NCBI GenBank assembly: GCA_026874595.1 | Contig: CM049316.1 | Span: forward strand, 63,139,676 to 63,203,675 | Origin: Sipunculus nudus | Lineage: Eukaryota; Annelida; Sipuncula; Golfingiida; Sipunculidae | Length of the DNA: 64,000 nucleotides | Direction: 5' to 3' | Part shown: positions 35,541 through 47,867 of the stretch, in pieces | Numbering within the stretch: the stretch's first letter is position 1 | How the letters are laid out: the number at the start of each line of letters is the position of its first letter | Notes under the pieces: model-generated | Databases searched by the model: none | Told to the model about the DNA's origin: nothing | Seen by the model: only the letters and a program-made list of their open reading frames with translations | Program-made: the position numbers and the translations under genes

Positions 35541-38477
35541 ATGGAGTATAAATGTTTTATATGTAAGAAGGACATTTCTGTTACCCTTAATGACCTGAAC
35601 TCTCATTTCAAGTTGATACATAATTGTATGGTGGAACATACATGTGTTACCAGGAACAGTGCATGCAGATATTTTCACGGTATGATGCTTTACGGAAACA
35701 TATCTTAAAGGGGCCCAATCACCTATAAAGCATGTTGAGTTAACACGAAAAATAGCTTCTTTCCTTTAAAATGAATATGTGCCTGCCAAAATATTGCCCT
35801 GAAACCGTTTGCTTTCTCCTGTAAACAAATGTCAAACAGTGGACCGGGCGCGATGAAAGGTGTCAACATAAACACAGCGCGTGGGGCCGTGTGCACCGCT
35901 GAGCCAAAAAACGTGTCAATCAGGAGATGCCCGGTCTGACTTGGCCCAAAAAATGTAATATATATTTCTGCTGGCTGAAACACAGCTAGTTGCCCCTCAA
36001 AATCGGACCTCCGGTCACGTGGCCTTGTTATGGTAAACAGACTGTGTTTACCAACACACAGAGCTATAACATGGTGTAAAACAGCCGTATGCAAGGAAAT
36101 GAGACCGTGTGCTTGGATGGTTTTGCTGGGAAACATTTGTATAAAGCAAAACTGAACTGACAGTGTGAAAGAATTAGCCATAATTTAGGTCCTGATTATG
36201 TCCCTTTAAGAGAGCATGAGATTAAGGATCTAGTTTCTGAAAATGAGAGTCCAGATGTAAGTCCTATAGAAAAGGAAATGGATTGTAATGAGGTATCTGA
36301 TGACCAGGATGATGTAGATAAATTTCAGAATGATCAGAACATTGAAGATGACACCTGGAATCCCAAAGATGAATTTGGGGTGTCAAGGGAAGGTGCACTT
36401 TTTGTGGCAAAACTGAAATCCTCTAATTCCATGGTACTGTCAAATATTCAATTTGTTATAGACTCAACTTCTGATGTGTTCAATAATTTTGCGAGCAATG
36501 TGCAAAGATACACTGCTTTGAAGATGAAGGAGTTAAAGGTTAATCATCAAGACCTTGACAGAATAGAGACAGAAATGAATGATTATTTATCGAAAGCAAA
36601 AGATCCATTTAAAGGCCTGGAGAAAAATTACATGGCAAACAAATATTTCACAAATACAGGTTCCCTTGTTCATCCAAAAGAAGTTATTCTTGGAATGAGG
36701 ATAGACCAAGTAATTGACAGTAGTTCTGGAAATGTGAGGCAGCAAGTGTTGCATGATACCATGCAATATGTTCCACCTGGCAAAGTAATTAAAAAGTGTT
36801 TGGAGCTCCCAGGGGTATGGTCGGCAATGATGTGTTACAGAGAAATGGCTGCAGGGGATGGAATCCTGAGAGATTTCCATGATGGTACACATTTCAAGCA
36901 GCACAAACTGTTGACCCCAGAAAATGTTATTGTATTGGGTTTATATAACGATGACGTTGAAACAACAAACCCTTTGGGATCACATACGACTGTGCAAAAG
37001 CTTGGGTTCTTCTATTATGTGATAAGAAATCTGCCACCCAAGTACAATTCTGCTCTGAAGAACTGCCAGTTGTTACAGGTGTACCATACTGAAGATCGCA
37101 AGAAATATGGATATGAAAACTTGCTTCAGTGCATGATAGCTGATTTGAAGAAATTAGCCAAAACTGGAATAGATATTTGTGTGCAAAATGAAGTTTTTAA
37201 TGTAAAGATATTGTTGGGCCAGGTTTCAGGTGACAATATTGGACTTCATGGGTTGTTTGGGTTCACAGAAAGCTTTCTTGCAAATCACCCGTGCAGGTTT
37301 TGCATGATTGACAAGTATGCAATGCAACATAAGTATTTTGAAGATGCAACACTCATTAGAAACAAAAAAACTCATTCCAGACAAGTTCAAGAGGTAGCCA
37401 TGAATACAAGTCAAACCTATCATACTGGCATTGTCAGAGATTGTCCACTGAACGAACTGGAATATTTTCATGTTACTCAAAACTCAACACCAGATGTAAT
37501 GCATGATTTACTTGAGGGTGTATGTCAACATACATTGCGTCTTGTTTTGCAAGCATTATTCAAAAAGGGAAATTTTGACTTGGATCTGGTCAATCAACGA
37601 TATACAAGCTTTTAACTATGGACAAGTTGATATGTCAGATAAACCCCCATCTCTGTCGAAAGCCTGTTTCTCATCAAACCAGTCAAGTATTAGGATGTCT
37701 GCCAGTGAAATGTGGTGCCTAATGGTTAATCTTCCTCTTATGCTGGGTGACAAAGTTGAAGAGAATGATATGCACTGGGAGCTCCTGCTGACCTTGCTGG
37801 ACATTATGAGTTATGTTTTTGCACCTGCCATCAGTGAAGCAGCAACAGAATACCTGCAGTTTCAAATTGTTGACTACCTCGAGCTGTATACCAGATTATT
37901 CCCTGAGGAAACTGTCAAGCCTAAACAGCACTATATAACACACTACCATAGATGTATACGGCAAGTTGGTCCCCTTGTGAGACTTTGGTCCATGAGTTTT
38001 GAAGCCAAACATAACTTTATCAAAAGGCTGGCTCACATCACATGCAACTTTAAAAATATGTGCAAGACCATGGCATCAAGGCACCAACTGTCACAGTGTT
38101 ATAGGTTGTATGCTGGAAAACACATAGACTCGGAATGTTTAGAAGTAGGGAATGGAGACCTGGTTGTCTTGTCAACACTGGCTGGCTGTGCAGATGTTTG
38201 CCAGGTCTTAAAATTTGACAAATTTGATGATGTCTTTATGGCTTCATGGATTAGATATTGTGGAACTGTATATAGAAAAGGGATGTGCATTGTGACAGGA
38301 TTAACAGTGGATGGACAGCCTGATATCTGTAGGACTGTGAACATTCCTGTTATTGATGGAGCTGCATGTTGTATTGTTGAAAAATGGCAGGTCCTTTATT
38401 TTGACAGGCATATGTTTGCCTACAAAGTGACAAAGGCAGAACCACGCAAATTAATGATGCAAGATCTGAAACATTAG
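35541..38477 (+). pseudogene. CACTA/EnSpm-like transposase, interrupted
   Basis: Starts at ATG 35541 with a Cys2-His2 zinc-finger region (CFICKKDISVTLNDLNSHF). A one-base frame change near 35660 leads into FSRYDALRKH. The TTAA MITE (35709-36205) then splits the gene; the frame resumes exactly after it at 36209. An acidic linker (36270-36380) follows, then the transposase body. Seen in it are a Cys-rich FLANHPCRFCMIDKYAM (about 37280), TPDVMHDLLEGVCQHTLRL (about 37488) and FEAKHNFIKRLAHITCNFKN (about 38000). At 37609-37614 a T-run slip moves the frame by one base. Otherwise it is open to the stop at 38477. The body resembles the cut-and-paste transposase of animal EnSpm elements (recognition from memory). 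Confidence 0.7.
35709..36205. mobile_element. TTAA-target MITE inside the transposase exon
   Basis: 497 bp with imperfect inverted ends (AGGGGCCCAATCA at the left; AGGGACATAATCA when the right end is read inward). Perfect TTAA duplications flank it (35705-35708 and 36206-36209). TTAA targeting is typical of piggyBac and Kolobok elements. A 152-codon minus-strand ORF within it has no recognisable domain. A second, partial copy lies at 54887. Confidence 0.85.
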
Positions 38478-38642
38478 GTTGATCCAAAACCACTCCATAT
38501 AAGAAACTCACAGACGGAGGATGATCATGGGTTTTATATAAACATGAAATATAAACCAATGTATTAAATTGTTTATATACCTGTTTATAATGATGTATAT
38601 AGTTGTTAATGACATACAAAAACCTGATGTCATTTAATACAG

Positions 38643-41600
38643 ACACAAAAATTAAAGGAAACTGAAACAGACAACAAGAAGGACAGCAAGTACCAAGACC
38701 ACAATGAATCCTTTGAGTGTACAACCCTCAGCATGCCAAGCATACCAATGACACCCTCCACATTAGCCACACCAACCACACCATCAACTAGGATCTCTCT
38801 ATCATATAAAGGAGCAACCCCAAAGTCAACAGGATTCACAAGCATTCCAAGAGCACTGACACCTTTGACTGTAAGTGTGGCCATTATTTTATTTTTGTCA
38901 CATACCGGGTACATATATTAAAAATATAGTTTAAGTATGAATAGTGAAATCTTATTTTTGTATAATGAAATTGCATCCACTTCTTTAATAAGTAGTTAGT
39001 AAACTTATATTATTATTATACATTATATATTATATATAATTATACTTATGTATATTATTTACCATAAATGGATTACTTTTTGTTGACTTTGCTGACTTTA
39101 ATAACATGTGAAATGTTCTGTTAAAGATTATATAAACACAAAGATTTCTTTTCCCATTTTTATTTTGTTTTATAATACAAGTAGACTGAAGGAAACTATG
39201 GAACATATTTCGATCTTTTCATAATTCTGAAATGTATGATTGAATTTTCACTTATGTTTTCTTAATTAGGTAGCTCAAGGAAGTGTGCCAGCATCTGATG
39301 AATCCTCTCCAGGGCCAGCTAAAAGGAGGAAATTATCTTCTTATGTGAGTTACGTTTATATAAAATTTATGCTCAGTATAAAAAAATGATAATAACTGAT
39401 CTGTGTGTACAGTTATAAAAAAATATCTATTCTATATATTAATTTTATATTAAGCTTATAGTAAGCTTAACTTCAAAACTATTTAATAACAAAACTTTTC
39501 ATACATTTTATAACGATTTTATTTTATAACTGGATAATAATCAATCTGTTCTTGATAAAATTAACCTTGATTTTAAGTTTTCACACATGTTTACAGTTGT
39601 GATATATTTATTTGTTGCAGGATATCAAAGGTGCCCTTGAAAGTGATATACGCGGTGCACCAGTTCTGAAGCAACTGGATATGACAAATGGTACAAATAG
39701 CAGTTTCACTGATGATGGAGAGAGTTGGCACACAGTGAGTATTTCCTTTACACTACGTCCTTTACACTGTTTCCTTTACACTTTTAAGCATGTTATTGTA
39801 CCAAGATTTGTTATAAAAAAGAAAGAATGTCAGGTGGCCTTCAAAAATCTTAACTGACTTACCCAGTATGTTTGAGAAAGTTAATATTATTGACTGAAAT
39901 GACTAGTTCACTGTTGTGATCAGACTTATCTTAAAAGTTAAATTTCATTGACCCATCCCTACCATGCAAAGTAATTACACCTTAGTCTTTTTATAATGTA
40001 TGATTTGTTATCATTTTTTTCAGTCCAATATCCTCAGAAAAGATGAACCTTGCCCTTAGCATCGTGAATGACTATCCTTGCCTCAGGTTAAAGTCAAACA
40101 CAAGTATAACTGGCGTGGTGAGTAAAATATGCTGCTTGTATAACTCCACTTCTTTTAACAGTAATCACTCTCACCATAAATCTAATTGTAGCATTAAGAT
40201 TTATTAGGACAACAATTCCTGCAAGGTTCGAGACTACAATATTGTGACTGAATTCCCTAAAATTTGTGGTTTGAGAAGCATGTACCTAAATCTAGTGATC
40301 CACATTAAAACAAAGTACCTATCAAAGCCATGAACAGGTCTTGAGGTTCCTTACAGAGCTAATACTGAGTTTATCTGACCAATGTTTGTGCTCTATTATT
40401 GAAGAGAATGTTTCATAAACTGGACTTCATCTCTCCAGTCTGTAAGTAACTTCACAAGTATGAAGGTTAAATGATATATAGTGTTTATGTTGAACCCTGT
40501 CTGCCTGATCTTTTTTTGAATGTGCTAAGGTAAAGCAGATTAGCTGAAAAAAACTTGCACCATGAAATGAACAGAAGGGAACAAGAAGTTTGATGTAGTT
40601 TATAGAAGCTCACCAAATATTATTAATACCTGTATTTAGGAACATCTATATGAGCCTGCTCAGAAGAACGTGAGGGCGACAGGATACATTCAGGACAGAG
40701 TAGAAAATATACAGAAAAGACTGAAAAGGATGGAGAGGAAATCATTAGGGAAGGAGTCAAGGAAATATGCAAAGGGCAGCAGAACATCACATAAGCATCA
40801 TGGCAGGGGGATAACAATAGTAGGTATAATTAACACCAATCTTTTTTCTCAAATTTATTTTCCTTAACACATACTTGTCCAATCCTTTCAACTAGTTTTC
40901 AGCCAGTGAAACATTTTTTTAGTGGGGTTGTATATTTAAATATGTGAATGTACTTATAAGTGTACTTCTATAGGAGCCAAGAGAGCGAGTCCAGGAGTAT
41001 ATACAGTCCACCTGCAAGTCCAGACTGGCCTGGATCCATGGTGAGGACCAGTCCACTTTCTGCCAGGTTCTCAAAAAATGGCCAAGATACTCTGATGCAG
41101 ATGGACATGTATGGGTGAGTTTAAGTTTGTTTTTCATGTTCTGTTAAAATGAAACTAAACAGTACCACCATGATTGCAGATGCAGTTAACAGATAAAATT
41201 GTTGAATTAACTGACAATAACTGAAAGTCTGCTGAGCTATAAATGGTCCTTTTCCTTTTGGTTGTCCAGTAATAGAACAAATAACTACTTAGGGACCACT
41301 TTAAGCTTAATACAGAATGAGGAAAATGGCAATTCATACCTAAACTGTTGGTGCCACTCTCCCTCCTCTGCTTTAAAAAAAATATACCTCCATCGAATTG
41401 CTTTTTGCCAAGTGTTAGTAACAATTTGACTAGACAACAAAGAAAATTACAGTGACACAAAGCACCCAGGTTCTGATTTTATATCAAGCATATGCAAAGT
41501 TTATGTATCACCACGGGAGGAGTACATGTTTGTGCATATGAGTTCACCACAAATTTTTAATTCAGCCAAGTACTAGTTACAAGAACACAGAAATTGTTAA

Positions 41601-43201
41601 AGGAAGGTATCAGCAAGACAAGTGCACTGCTACTCCAGTTTTTACAGAGAAAATGACATTTTGCTTTGTAGATAGAAGAGGACTTCAGGAACCTTTACTC
41701 TGAGGAAATCTCAAACAGGTTCACTCACAGATGGGAAGACATAGCAGCAAGTCTTCCTGAAAAGCTAAAAGGTGCGGTGAAGGAGCCTCCAGTCAGACAA
41801 CTCCTGGATGATGTGATGGATGCACATCCTTCAACAGGTACTGAAATATTTAACCTTAAAAAACTATTTGCAGCAAAAGGTGTACCATAAACAATTATGT
41901 ATGCGTACAGCAGAATAACAAAAATCTCCTGAATCCTCCATTATCAGTTTTGCTTCTTTTAATGCCATGCCACTCAATTAGCTTCTTACAGTGATTATAT
42001 TTGATCACTTTATTGTATTCATGAATTGTATTGGTTTGTGCGTCGAATATCATGTTTGAAACCTGCAAAACCTTGATCTTATTTGTCTGAATACATTCTT
42101 TGACCTGTCCCTGGTGGGGTTACCAAACAAACCCTATCATTTTAATGGAAGAAGTATGCAAAGTATTGTCCTGCATATAAAAATTGTCACCACTGAACTG
42201 GCTTCACAAGCCTATCTCATGTCGGACTGAGGAAAAAAACATTAACTGTAGTTAATTAGTTTGATTTCTACAATAACAGCAATGGAGATAGGAAGACCAT
42301 TTTTTCATTTTCCATTATTTTATTTTACAAAAGATATAGGCAAAGTGGTCCTGTTCTTACTCCCAAATTTGCTGACTCCAAAGCTAGTGGCCCCCCAAAA
42401 AGGAAAGAAGTTTAAGCCAACGATCCCGGAAGCAAGAGAGAGCTTCATTAACATTAAAAAGGTAGAATAATTTTATTCATAGAATTTAATTAGTTCAGCT
42501 GACTGGGCAATAGAAATACTCTTTTATTTGGTTTCAGTTACTGGGGCTTTACATGTCATCTATAAATCATTTATCAATTTCTTAAATATTAGTTTCCAGA
42601 ATCAATACTTAAAATATAGTTATTATGAATGATTTCACACTTTTAACATAGTCATAATGATAAATACATGGCAAGATAAACCAAACATGGAGGTACAATT
42701 TTAATAAGAAATGATATTGTATGATTTATTTAGGTATGCAGCAAGCATATTCCTTCCATGCCAATAATACTATTTCCTGTAAATATTTATCAGTTTTTGC
42801 TCTTTTCAGCATTCTCTTATATGTGTCACAGCTTCAAGATTGAATGCTCAATGTTTTTCATTTTTATTTCCCAGGTCCGGACAAGTGTGGAAAAATTCCG
42901 AAATGACAGGAGAAAGGCCTGCCAACAGTGGGGTATATCGTGGCAGCCTCAAGTGCTGGTTGTGGGAGATTCTGTTCTAAACTTTGAGCAGGTTTTTGTT
43001 TTGGTGGAGGATGTTGTTTATCAAGTTCAAACACTGCTTAAGGCAGTGGATTTGTGCTTTAAGGCCATATTTTTGTTTAATCTGGAATACCCACTGCCAG
43101 TCATGGATGTCTGGTGTTACATCCAGTTGGCTATGTACAATATCCATACTAAGTATGACAGACCAAGTTCCTTGGTAAAGGAACTGGTTGGTATGGATTG
43201 A
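38643..43201 (+). CDS. Second gene of the CACTA-like element (accessory protein)
   Basis: Plus-strand exons seen by continuous frame and GT/AG borders: 38643-38870, 39270-39344, 39621-39734, 40022-about 40118, 40640-40819, 40974-41114, 41672-41837, 42334-42461 and 42875-43201 (stop TGA). The first exons are Thr/Pro-rich. The second holds a likely nuclear localisation signal (PAKRRKLSS). The fifth is a Lys/Arg-rich coiled segment. The last two give KVVLFLLPNLLTPKLVAPQK and LLKAVDLCFKAIFLFNLEYP. The frame does not join cleanly between the third and fourth exons, so an exon border or a one-base change is unresolved there. It resembles the second protein of fish and invertebrate EnSpm elements (memory); function unknown, possibly DNA binding at the subterminal repeats. 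It is far better preserved than the SAM exons. Confidence 0.6.
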
Positions 43202-44761
43202 ATCATCATTAAAATGTTCAGTATATTAATTATTTTCCATTATATTGTATTAGGTTACTTCCACTAAGACAAAAGCCTGCTCATTTTCAGAATTATTGTC
43301 TGAATATATTTAAATTACATTTTTGCAGTTAAAAGTTTGCTGGTATTATCAATGTATTCACCTGGACAGATTTTACAATGCAGGTTAAATTCAAAATACA
43401 GCACCTTATATTTAAGATTATAGGGAATATGATCTTTCATGTTTTGTGAGTTTTATATTGTGTTTTAGCATATTTGTCCTGGCTTTTGTATATTAGTGCA
43501 TGACATCAGTTGTAATTTATGATTTGCCATTATATACTGACAGATAATTGGAATTAATCCAAGTATGAGATGTTTAACCATATGCAGATCTGTTCATTTT
43601 TATACGCCCGTCTTTACTATGATTTACATTTTCATTAAATTCACGCATATTTAATTTGGTCAGAGTTCACAACACTTTTTTTATGCACCTTGGTGACTTA
43701 CAAAAATCCTATGGATTTACATGAAACTCATTATACATATTAAACAATATTTCTCACCTGAATTACATTCTCATAAAAATTCATGCATATTTATTGAGGT
43801 CAGAGATCATCAGATACATGATGGGCATACTATGCATGTTTGCAGTGCTCTTGTTTCAACTGGTATATAGGTCTATATTTATGCTTATATATGTAATAAT
43901 CCTGTATTCTGTATGCGTGTCTGGTAACCCTGTGTATGAAATGATTAGTAAACACTCTTTTCTAAAGTTTGCTACCTTAGATATGAACTAATGAGTAAAC
44001 ACAGACTTTTGTAATTTTTTTATGTGAATGACATGAAAGCATGCAGACATTCCGGTATCACAAAGCTTCAGTTATGTGAAAAAATTTGTAATTGATTATG
44101 TCACTGCAAGATTCATCAGATGGCTCTGCAGCTCCAACTGGTTGAATATAATTGATCATTGAATATAATTGTTCCTAGACCCATCGATTTTGTATATATT
44201 TGAAAAGTTGATCTAGGTGTGAGTCCAGCTTGCTGTTCATCCAAAATATGTTACTCATAACTATTGTGTCAGTGGATTGTATTTTCTAATAGTGGTACAT
44301 AAAGGATGCTTAACCACATATGCATGCAAATTATTGTTAACATTTTACTAGTCTTTTATTATGAAAAGCAGTGAAACATGCAATAAATATTCCATATATT
44401 AATCACAAAACTTTGTTGCAGTTTTCTTCTATTGCTAATTCTTGTCTTGCATGAGGGAATTGATACATTGATAAGGGAATACAGACAGTGGACCAAACCA
44501 TTATATCTACCCATGTTTGAACGATACTGAATTTGCACGAAAAGGTAATGCCAGAGAATTTACCCTGCCAGAAAGGTTCAGGCAACTGAGCTAATTTCGG
44601 TTCAGCCCACCAGACTTGGGAACAAAGGTTTTAATCAGACAACCCAACAGATCACTAACAAGTACCATTTCATATATTATGTTTAAAAGGGATTAAGAGT
44701 ATCAAATTTATAAAGTTATTAGATAAAAAAATAAAATTAAACCTAAAAGGTCAGCTCTTTA
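43202..44761. other. Non-coding 3' interior of the CACTA-like element
   Basis: AT-rich, no exon or nested element recognised. Confidence 0.5.
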
Positions 44762-45136
44762 TAACCGGTTTAAGGTAACCTATAAAAAATTGTCACTGAT
44801 AAACCTTAATGATTAACTGATCTAATCAGTTGTTCCTTACCTATCAAGATTAACTGACCGAAACCGGTTATTCATAAATCAGTTAAAATTAACCAAATAT
44901 ATTGGTTGTTTGTAACCGGTCAAGAGTAATTGATGAAAATCGGTTAAATAATAATCGGTTATAATCAACTGTTTATATAAGTAGTTTATAACCGAAAAAT
45001 CGGTTGAATTTTAACCGTTTCAATCGGTTAAGCAGCCTACCGATTGTAAATCAGTTATGTCAACCGTTGAATCGGTAGGATATATGTTGAACGATTGAAT
45101 CGGTTGAAATCAACTGTTCGGTTAAATTTAACCGAA
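44762..45136. repeat. Right subterminal repeats
   Basis: About 25 copies of TCGGTTA, TCAGTTA, ACCGGTTA and complements over 375 bases, denser and more numerous than at the left end (asymmetric, as in other CACTA elements). ACCGAAAAATCGGT and TTAAATTTAA are local palindromes. Confidence 0.75.
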
Positions 45137-45150
45137 GTGTTTTAAGAGTG
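45130..45150 (-). repeat. Right terminal inverted repeat of the CACTA-like element
   Basis: On the minus strand it begins CACTCTTAAAACAC, the CACT opening expected of this superfamily. Confidence 0.72.
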
Positions 45151-45226
45151 TATGTATATAATTTATGCATTACTACAGATGCTCATGTTCTTTCCATATG
45201 TCCGGTTTTAAACCGGATACTCATTG

Positions 45227-45535
45227 TTTTTGCCCCCGCCAGGAGGATATGCTTTCATCCGCGTTCGTGTGTGTGTGTTTGTGTGCATGTTTGTTCACAG
45301 CATAACTAAAACAATCTTTCAAAACCGGGATCTCATGAAACTTCTCGGGAATGGGCCAATGAAGAATTGATCCAGTTATTGATCCGGGTTCAGGAACGAA
45401 ATCAAGGAATGTTCACAAATGTACAATCACTTATGTACGAATGAACCTGGGAACATGGGCCTAACAAGTGAATGAAAATATAGTTTTGGGAGCATTGTGC
45501 AGGCTTGCATTCTTTAGAATGCAGATTTCTTGTTA
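45227..45535 (+). repeat. Dispersed repeat (GCCAGGAGGATATG family)
   Basis: Opens TTTGCCCCCGCCAGGAGGAT with a GTGTGTGT tract and closes GGCTTGCATTCTTTAGAATG. The 3' part forms a TGCATTCTTTAGAATGCA palindrome. This layout is that of a non-coding repeat family seen in other invertebrates (memory, uncertain). Confidence 0.4.
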
Positions 45536-46234
45536 TTCAAATTATTTGCCATAAAATGTAAGCACTATGTTATCATACTGATTGTTTTATTCAATGTACT
45601 GAAGTGTATCGTATATGTTTGTAACCACAGTAACCGAAAGAGTTCTGTGAAATATTTTTCTCTTTATTTATGGCCAATAATCCCGATTTCTTTAAATATT
45701 GTTACCTTCATGCATCTTACGTATCTATCTCACCCCATTACAAACGCTCAGGTAAGCAATATTGAAAGTCAATTTCATTTTTGCTGAAAAGTTCCACCTT
45801 CAATAAGGCTAAATTGCTTCTCCAGCATTAACATAATTAATTCTGACCTGACTAGTTTACTGTTTGTCCTTTTAATTAACACGAACAGTTTCCTCTCTGA
45901 CTATCTCCATGTTTTATTCTTATGGCCTTGCTCCCTATGTCTTCTGTCTTGAATTCTTTTAATAAGATCTCAGTCAATGCTGTCAGGGCGTTTTCGATAC
46001 CTTCTCCTGAAAGTAAAAGTTCAGATTAGTAGATTTGTGTATAAAATTAATGCATCGTAAGGTAATGTTTTGAGTACGCTCATTTCACATGATTACATGT
46101 GCATTCTTTTCAGGGAAGATGATTGACACAGAAGAAATGGAGTATGGAAGGAAGCTTTAGGAATTATGGCCTGTCCTGTCTATGAGGACGATGCAAAACA
46201 TAACATTACTAGGAGAGAAGAAAATGAATATATT

Positions 46235-46778
46235 ATAGTCCGTTTCATCCCCTCATGTCCACCTGTTTTTTTTTGCTTTGAAAATTTGTATTAGTCACTT
46301 TTCAAGGGAAACAATTATAGTGTGGAGGATTAAAGGAACTAATTTTTTAAAGAGGTAAATAAATACCTATACCTTACACCATATAAGAAAAATGATTATT
46401 TAAAAATATGAGAAATCGGTTTACATTTCACAACATACCAGACCCACTTATGGCGGTCAAGGTCTTTGGTCACATGCAAAAATAGTCTCAATTTACAGCT
46501 GCTGATTGGCTGATGTCATGTAAACACTCTAAAAATACATATTCAGCTAAAACAAAGTTGGCTACTCATGCAGGGACACATCATATCTGCCAGATCATTG
46601 TGAAGAGACTAAAATGTTGTGAAACATTAACTGTGGATTTATTGTAAATTTCATAACTGACAAATTAGATTGTCACTTCCATATGCAGTTTTCTTGAAAA
46701 TTATTGAAAAATATAAACTTTTAAGAAAATTATCAACAAAACACAGGTGGACAGCAGGTGGTGAAACACTCTATATAT
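46235..46778. mobile_element. MITE, relative of the 33460 element
   Basis: Left end TATAGTCCGTTTCATCCCC then TCATGTCCACCTGTTTTT; right end the inverse, TATAGAGTGTTTCACCACCT then GCTGTCCACCTGTGT. The last 12 bases, TGTCCACCTGT and neighbours, are shared with the MITE at 33460. TA flanks. About 544 bp, non-coding, 1.1 kb outside the CACTA-like right end. Confidence 0.75.
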
Positions 46779-46779
46779 A

Positions 46780-47860
46780 GTCAAATACCTCAGGCATTTC
46801 GGTTGCCAACTCAGCAAATTTTTGTCAATGTAGACTTAATGGGATATATAAATTAGTCATATTAATTTGACGTTTACTGAGACAAATTTAGAATAATTAC
46901 ATTAAAAATTTATCTGTTCGATATTAAGAGGAAGTGTGTTGTAAAGTTTCGAAAAAAAGAAGTAGGCAGAAAAACAAATTTTCTTTTAATGTATAACACA
47001 TGTATATTTTTTTCATTAATAAGGAAATCCATATTTAAATTAATGTTAGGATAAGAGAATACCTTATCTCTTTGTACTTTCAATTGTATTTTAACGCATA
47101 TAAGAAGTCGAGAGAATTATAATTAATTGTGAGGTTATGACGCAAAATAATAGATAACAGGCTGTATTACTGAATAGTTCAGAGTCTGTATATACGATCT
47201 CCGGCAATATTGGAAGCGCTCAATAAACATAAAGGAGAGAAACAACTATAAAACCAGAGTCTAGCATAAAAATCCGAAAACACGAGATATACAACAATGA
47301 AAAATCATAATTCGGGCAATAACCTCCACATACCCATTACAGATCCTATTTCAAAGATGAACGTATATACCACAGAGCTTTATCTTAAATGAGTTATTTG
47401 GCAAGAAGCGGAGTAGAAATAAACTGAGGAATTCAAACTACCGCGAGATATAGTTATCAAACAGATATACGTCGTAATCAAGGATGCGGATGCATCAGAG
47501 AGATAGGCAAGATTAAATGGAGTATAAGGTAGTGTTTTATATCTTTTACCAATTGGCAGTTCAATTTGTCCAAGGTACACAAACGCAAGCATCTATTACA
47601 TAATAGCAGTGAGGAAAACAAGCATAAAGCCATAGGATAAACGGAAGAACGGGACATCAGTTTTATCGAAGACATCAGTTTGACTAGCTGAAGAGCGGTA
47701 TCCGCTCTCCGGTGATTACAGTGTTATGGGAACGGCATTGCTGGTAAAAGGATATCCAAGCAGGTGCATAGAACAAAGATTTACAGGCTAACGAGACACG
47801 GAGGACGACGACGGATATTAAAGTTCGAAATTGTAGAAGAAAATGTCAAAAAGGAATTGA
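46780..47860. other. Non-coding stretch
   Basis: AT-rich, short ORFs only. No gene or element ends recognised. Confidence 0.5.
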
Positions 47861-47867
47861 ATTAATA

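Larger units (their letters stand above)
25916..45150 (+). mobile_element. CACTA/EnSpm-like DNA transposon with nested insertions
   Basis: Ends: AACTCTAAAAACACATCGGTT at the left, and on the opposite strand CACTCTTAAAACACTTCGGT at the right (18 of 21 aligned bases match; the left outermost C is A). Clusters of TCGGTTA/TAACCGA repeats in both orientations lie just inside each end, the subterminal-repeat hallmark of CACTA elements. Inside are SAM-like and zinc-finger exons, a transposase with PDVMHDLLEGV, and a second spliced gene, all on the plus strand. Nested are an LTR retrotransposon, a TA MITE and a TTAA MITE, about 6.9 kb in total. Flanks share only TA, so the target duplication is not decisive. 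Joining the two ends into one element is inference from matching termini and content. Confidence 0.72.

Noticed and set aside
35723-36181. 152-codon minus-strand ORF
   Set aside because: Lies wholly within the TTAA MITE; the related copy at 54.9 kb does not keep the frame.
44762-45136. Telomere-like GGTTA repeats
   Set aside because: Motifs are irregularly spaced and in both orientations, unlike TTAGGG tracts; better explained as subterminal repeats.
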